Below are positions 6,348 through 7,201 of a DNA stretch of 7,201 nucleotides, piece after piece. The DNA is from Bifidobacteriaceae bacterium (GTDB lineage: Bacteria > Actinomycetota > Actinomycetes > Actinomycetales > WQXJ01), in contig JAITKC010000246.1 of assembly GCA_031278665.1 (NCBI GenBank), positions 1 to 7,201 on the forward strand, read 5' to 3'. The position numbers and the translations under genes are program-made. Numbering within the stretch: the first letter of the stretch is position 1; every line of letters begins with the position of its first letter. Below the pieces are notes generated by a model, which was given only the letters and a program-made list of their open reading frames with translations, made no database searches and was not told where the DNA came from.

Positions 6348-6866
6348 CTATATTCCCGCCGTCTGGCGGATGGTGGCCTCGGCCAGTTCAAGCGCCCGCC
6401 TGACCACTTGGGTTCGCACTTGGGCGCGCCCGCCCTCAAGGCGCAAGGCCCGCACGGCGGGCTCTTCTTTGGCCCACGAGCAGGCCACAAAGGCGGTGCC
6501 CGGCTGGGCGCCGTCGGCCGGGTCGGGCCCGGCCACGCCGGTGGTGGCGATCCCCACGTCGGCCCCCATCAATCGGCGGATGCCAATCGCCATCTGGGCG
6601 GCGGCGGTGCCGTTGATGGCGCCGCGCTCCTCCAACAACTCCGCGTCGACTCCGAGCACGTCGCGTTTGATCTCATTGGCATAGGCCACGACCGCCCCGC
6701 GCAACACGCTCGAGGCGCCGGGCACGTCCACGATCACAGCGCTGACCAGCCCGCCGGTCAAAGATTCGGCCGTGGCGACCGACAAACCGTGCTCGCGCAA
6801 CAGGTTTACCAGGGAGACCGCCCGCGCCTCGTTGTCCAATCCGCCGATGTTCCGAAACGGCGCCAT
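6348..6866 (-). CDS. cinA: Stand-alone CinA C-terminal-domain protein, nicotinamide-nucleotide amidase (PncC)
   Basis: A cytoplasmic enzyme expected to deamidate nicotinamide mononucleotide to nicotinic acid mononucleotide in pyridine-nucleotide recycling. The 172 residues are the normal size for the single PncC domain; the N-terminal molybdopterin-binding-like domain of two-domain CinA is absent, as in many actinobacteria. The conserved AESLTGG (33-39) carries the Ser implicated in catalysis, VVAYANEIK (59-67) contains Tyr62 and Lys67, and TTGVAGPD (108-115) is the family signature loop. The ATG at 6866 is preceded by AGGAG with 7 bases spacing and lies 4 bases after the stop of the upstream ORF, suggesting a polycistronic message. 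The clgR gene follows after 150 bases. A cinA-clgR order on one strand recurs in actinobacteria. The historical link of CinA to competence and recA does not imply competence here. Confidence 0.93.
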   Translation of the reverse strand: MAPFRNIGGLDNEARAVSLVNLLREHGLSVATAESLTGGLVSAVIVDVPGASSVLRGAVVAYANEIKRDVLGVDAELLEERGAINGTAAAQMAIGIRRLMGADVGIATTGVAGPDPADGAQPGTAFVACSWAKEEPAVRALRLEGGRAQVRTQVVRRALELAEATIRQTAGI

Positions 6867-6870
6867 CTGT

Positions 6871-7201
6871 TCACTCCTCTCCCCCGCCGCCGGCGGCCGG
6901 CGGCCCGCTCCAGCCTATACGTCGCTTCAGTTCGGCCAGTCGCGCTTCGGCCTGAGCCTGGGCCTGCGCCAATGTGGTATTCGAGGGGGCCGCCGATGCC
7001 GCCGGCGCGGGGGCCGCTCGGCCGTCCGGCCGTCCCCCGGCCGATTGCCGGCCAGACGGCGGCGGACCCGCCGGCGCGCCGCCCGGCGCGCCGCCCACGC
7101 CCGCGAGGCCAGGCGGCGGCTCGGGGGCTGGGCCCGGCCGCGACTCGGCCGCCGCCCGCTGAACCGTGTGCAACTGCGTCCATTCCGGCGCTGTGACGGG
7201 G
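6871..7201 (-). CDS. C-terminal part of an unrecognised Pro/Ala/Gly-rich ORF, N-terminus beyond the window
   Basis: The frame is open from the right edge to TGA at 6873-6871, giving about 109 visible residues. A TTG at 7171-7173 could be read as a start, but the frame continues upstream without a stop (PVTAPEWTQ precedes it), so it is probably the tail of a longer protein. It contains a low-complexity linker (PGPAPEPPPG onwards, about 50 residues rich in Pro, Ala and Gly). A short, probably helical segment with alternating Ala-Gln then Glu/Lys/Arg residues (AQAEARLAELKRRIGW) follows, and the end is GGGGEE. No family is recognised. In Streptomyces-like chromosomes ftsK, rimO or pgsA often precedes cinA, but the visible tail resembles none of them clearly. 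Its last codons form the cinA ribosome-binding site, which favours this frame being real and cotranscribed with cinA. High-GC random open frames remain a possible explanation. Confidence 0.55.
   Translation of the reverse strand, partial: PVTAPEWTQLHTVQRAAAESRPGPAPEPPPGLAGVGGAPGGAPAGPPPSGRQSAGGRPDGRAAPAPAASAAPSNTTLAQAQAQAEARLAELKRRIGWSGPPAAGGGGEE
6874..6878 (-). promoter_or_regulatory. cinA: Ribosome-binding site of cinA
   Basis: Minus-strand AGGAG, part of GAGAGGAGTGA, is 7 bases upstream of the cinA ATG. It overlaps the final Glu codons of the upstream ORF, so termination there and initiation of cinA would take place within a few bases. It fixes the cinA start. Confidence 0.8.

Noticed and set aside
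6279..7196. Plus-strand open frame opposite cinA and the right-edge ORF
   Set aside because: Its translation is low-complexity and lacks motifs, while the minus strand encodes a clear PncC domain with a good ribosome site.
1..7201. Search for CRISPR arrays, tRNA/rRNA genes, insertion sequences, toxin-antitoxin or defence modules
   Set aside because: No direct-repeat/spacer pattern, cloverleaf, transposase or recognisable defence protein was found by eye; the only clear tandem array is the signal-peptide repeat.

Overview
The window comes from a very GC-rich bacterium, almost certainly an actinomycete (Actinomycetota). The evidence is the strong G/C bias at third codon positions, a ClgR-type regulator next to a stand-alone CinA/PncC gene, and an Lhr helicase followed by a Nei-type glycosylase. 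ClgR itself is an actinobacterial regulator family. I cannot name the genus.

Layout. Bases 1-4384 (+) hold a DNA-repair pair: the C-terminal three quarters of an Lhr superfamily 2 helicase (its N-terminus lies outside the window), then a Fpg/Nei DNA glycosylase that overlaps it by one base (TGATG). A gap of about 200 bases (4385-4582) carries a perfect 9-bp inverted repeat. Next comes a lipoprotein (4583-5785, +) with an extracytoplasmic beta-propeller-type domain resembling predicted glycoside hydrolases. Its signal-peptide core is encoded by a nine-unit, 9-base minisatellite. A long hairpin at 5837-5872 separates it from a convergent minus-strand block. Read in its own direction, that block is: the end of an unrecognised Pro/Ala/Gly-rich ORF running in from the right edge, then cinA/pncC, then, after a 150-base gap with possible regulatory sequence, clgR.

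How the genes fit together. Lhr and Nei are likely co-translated and would serve DNA damage handling and base-excision repair. ClgR is expected to activate Clp protease and other proteostasis genes elsewhere in the chromosome. CinA/PncC recycles nicotinamide mononucleotide. The lipoprotein stands alone, is probably on the outer face of the membrane, and is the least understood gene here.

I see no defence system, CRISPR array, RNA gene, insertion sequence or attachment site. The most interesting points are the tandem-repeat-encoded signal peptide, the unassigned propeller lipoprotein with an upstream inverted repeat, a Thr in place of a normally conserved Asn in the H2TH loop of the glycosylase, and the unrecognised ORF translationally adjacent to cinA.
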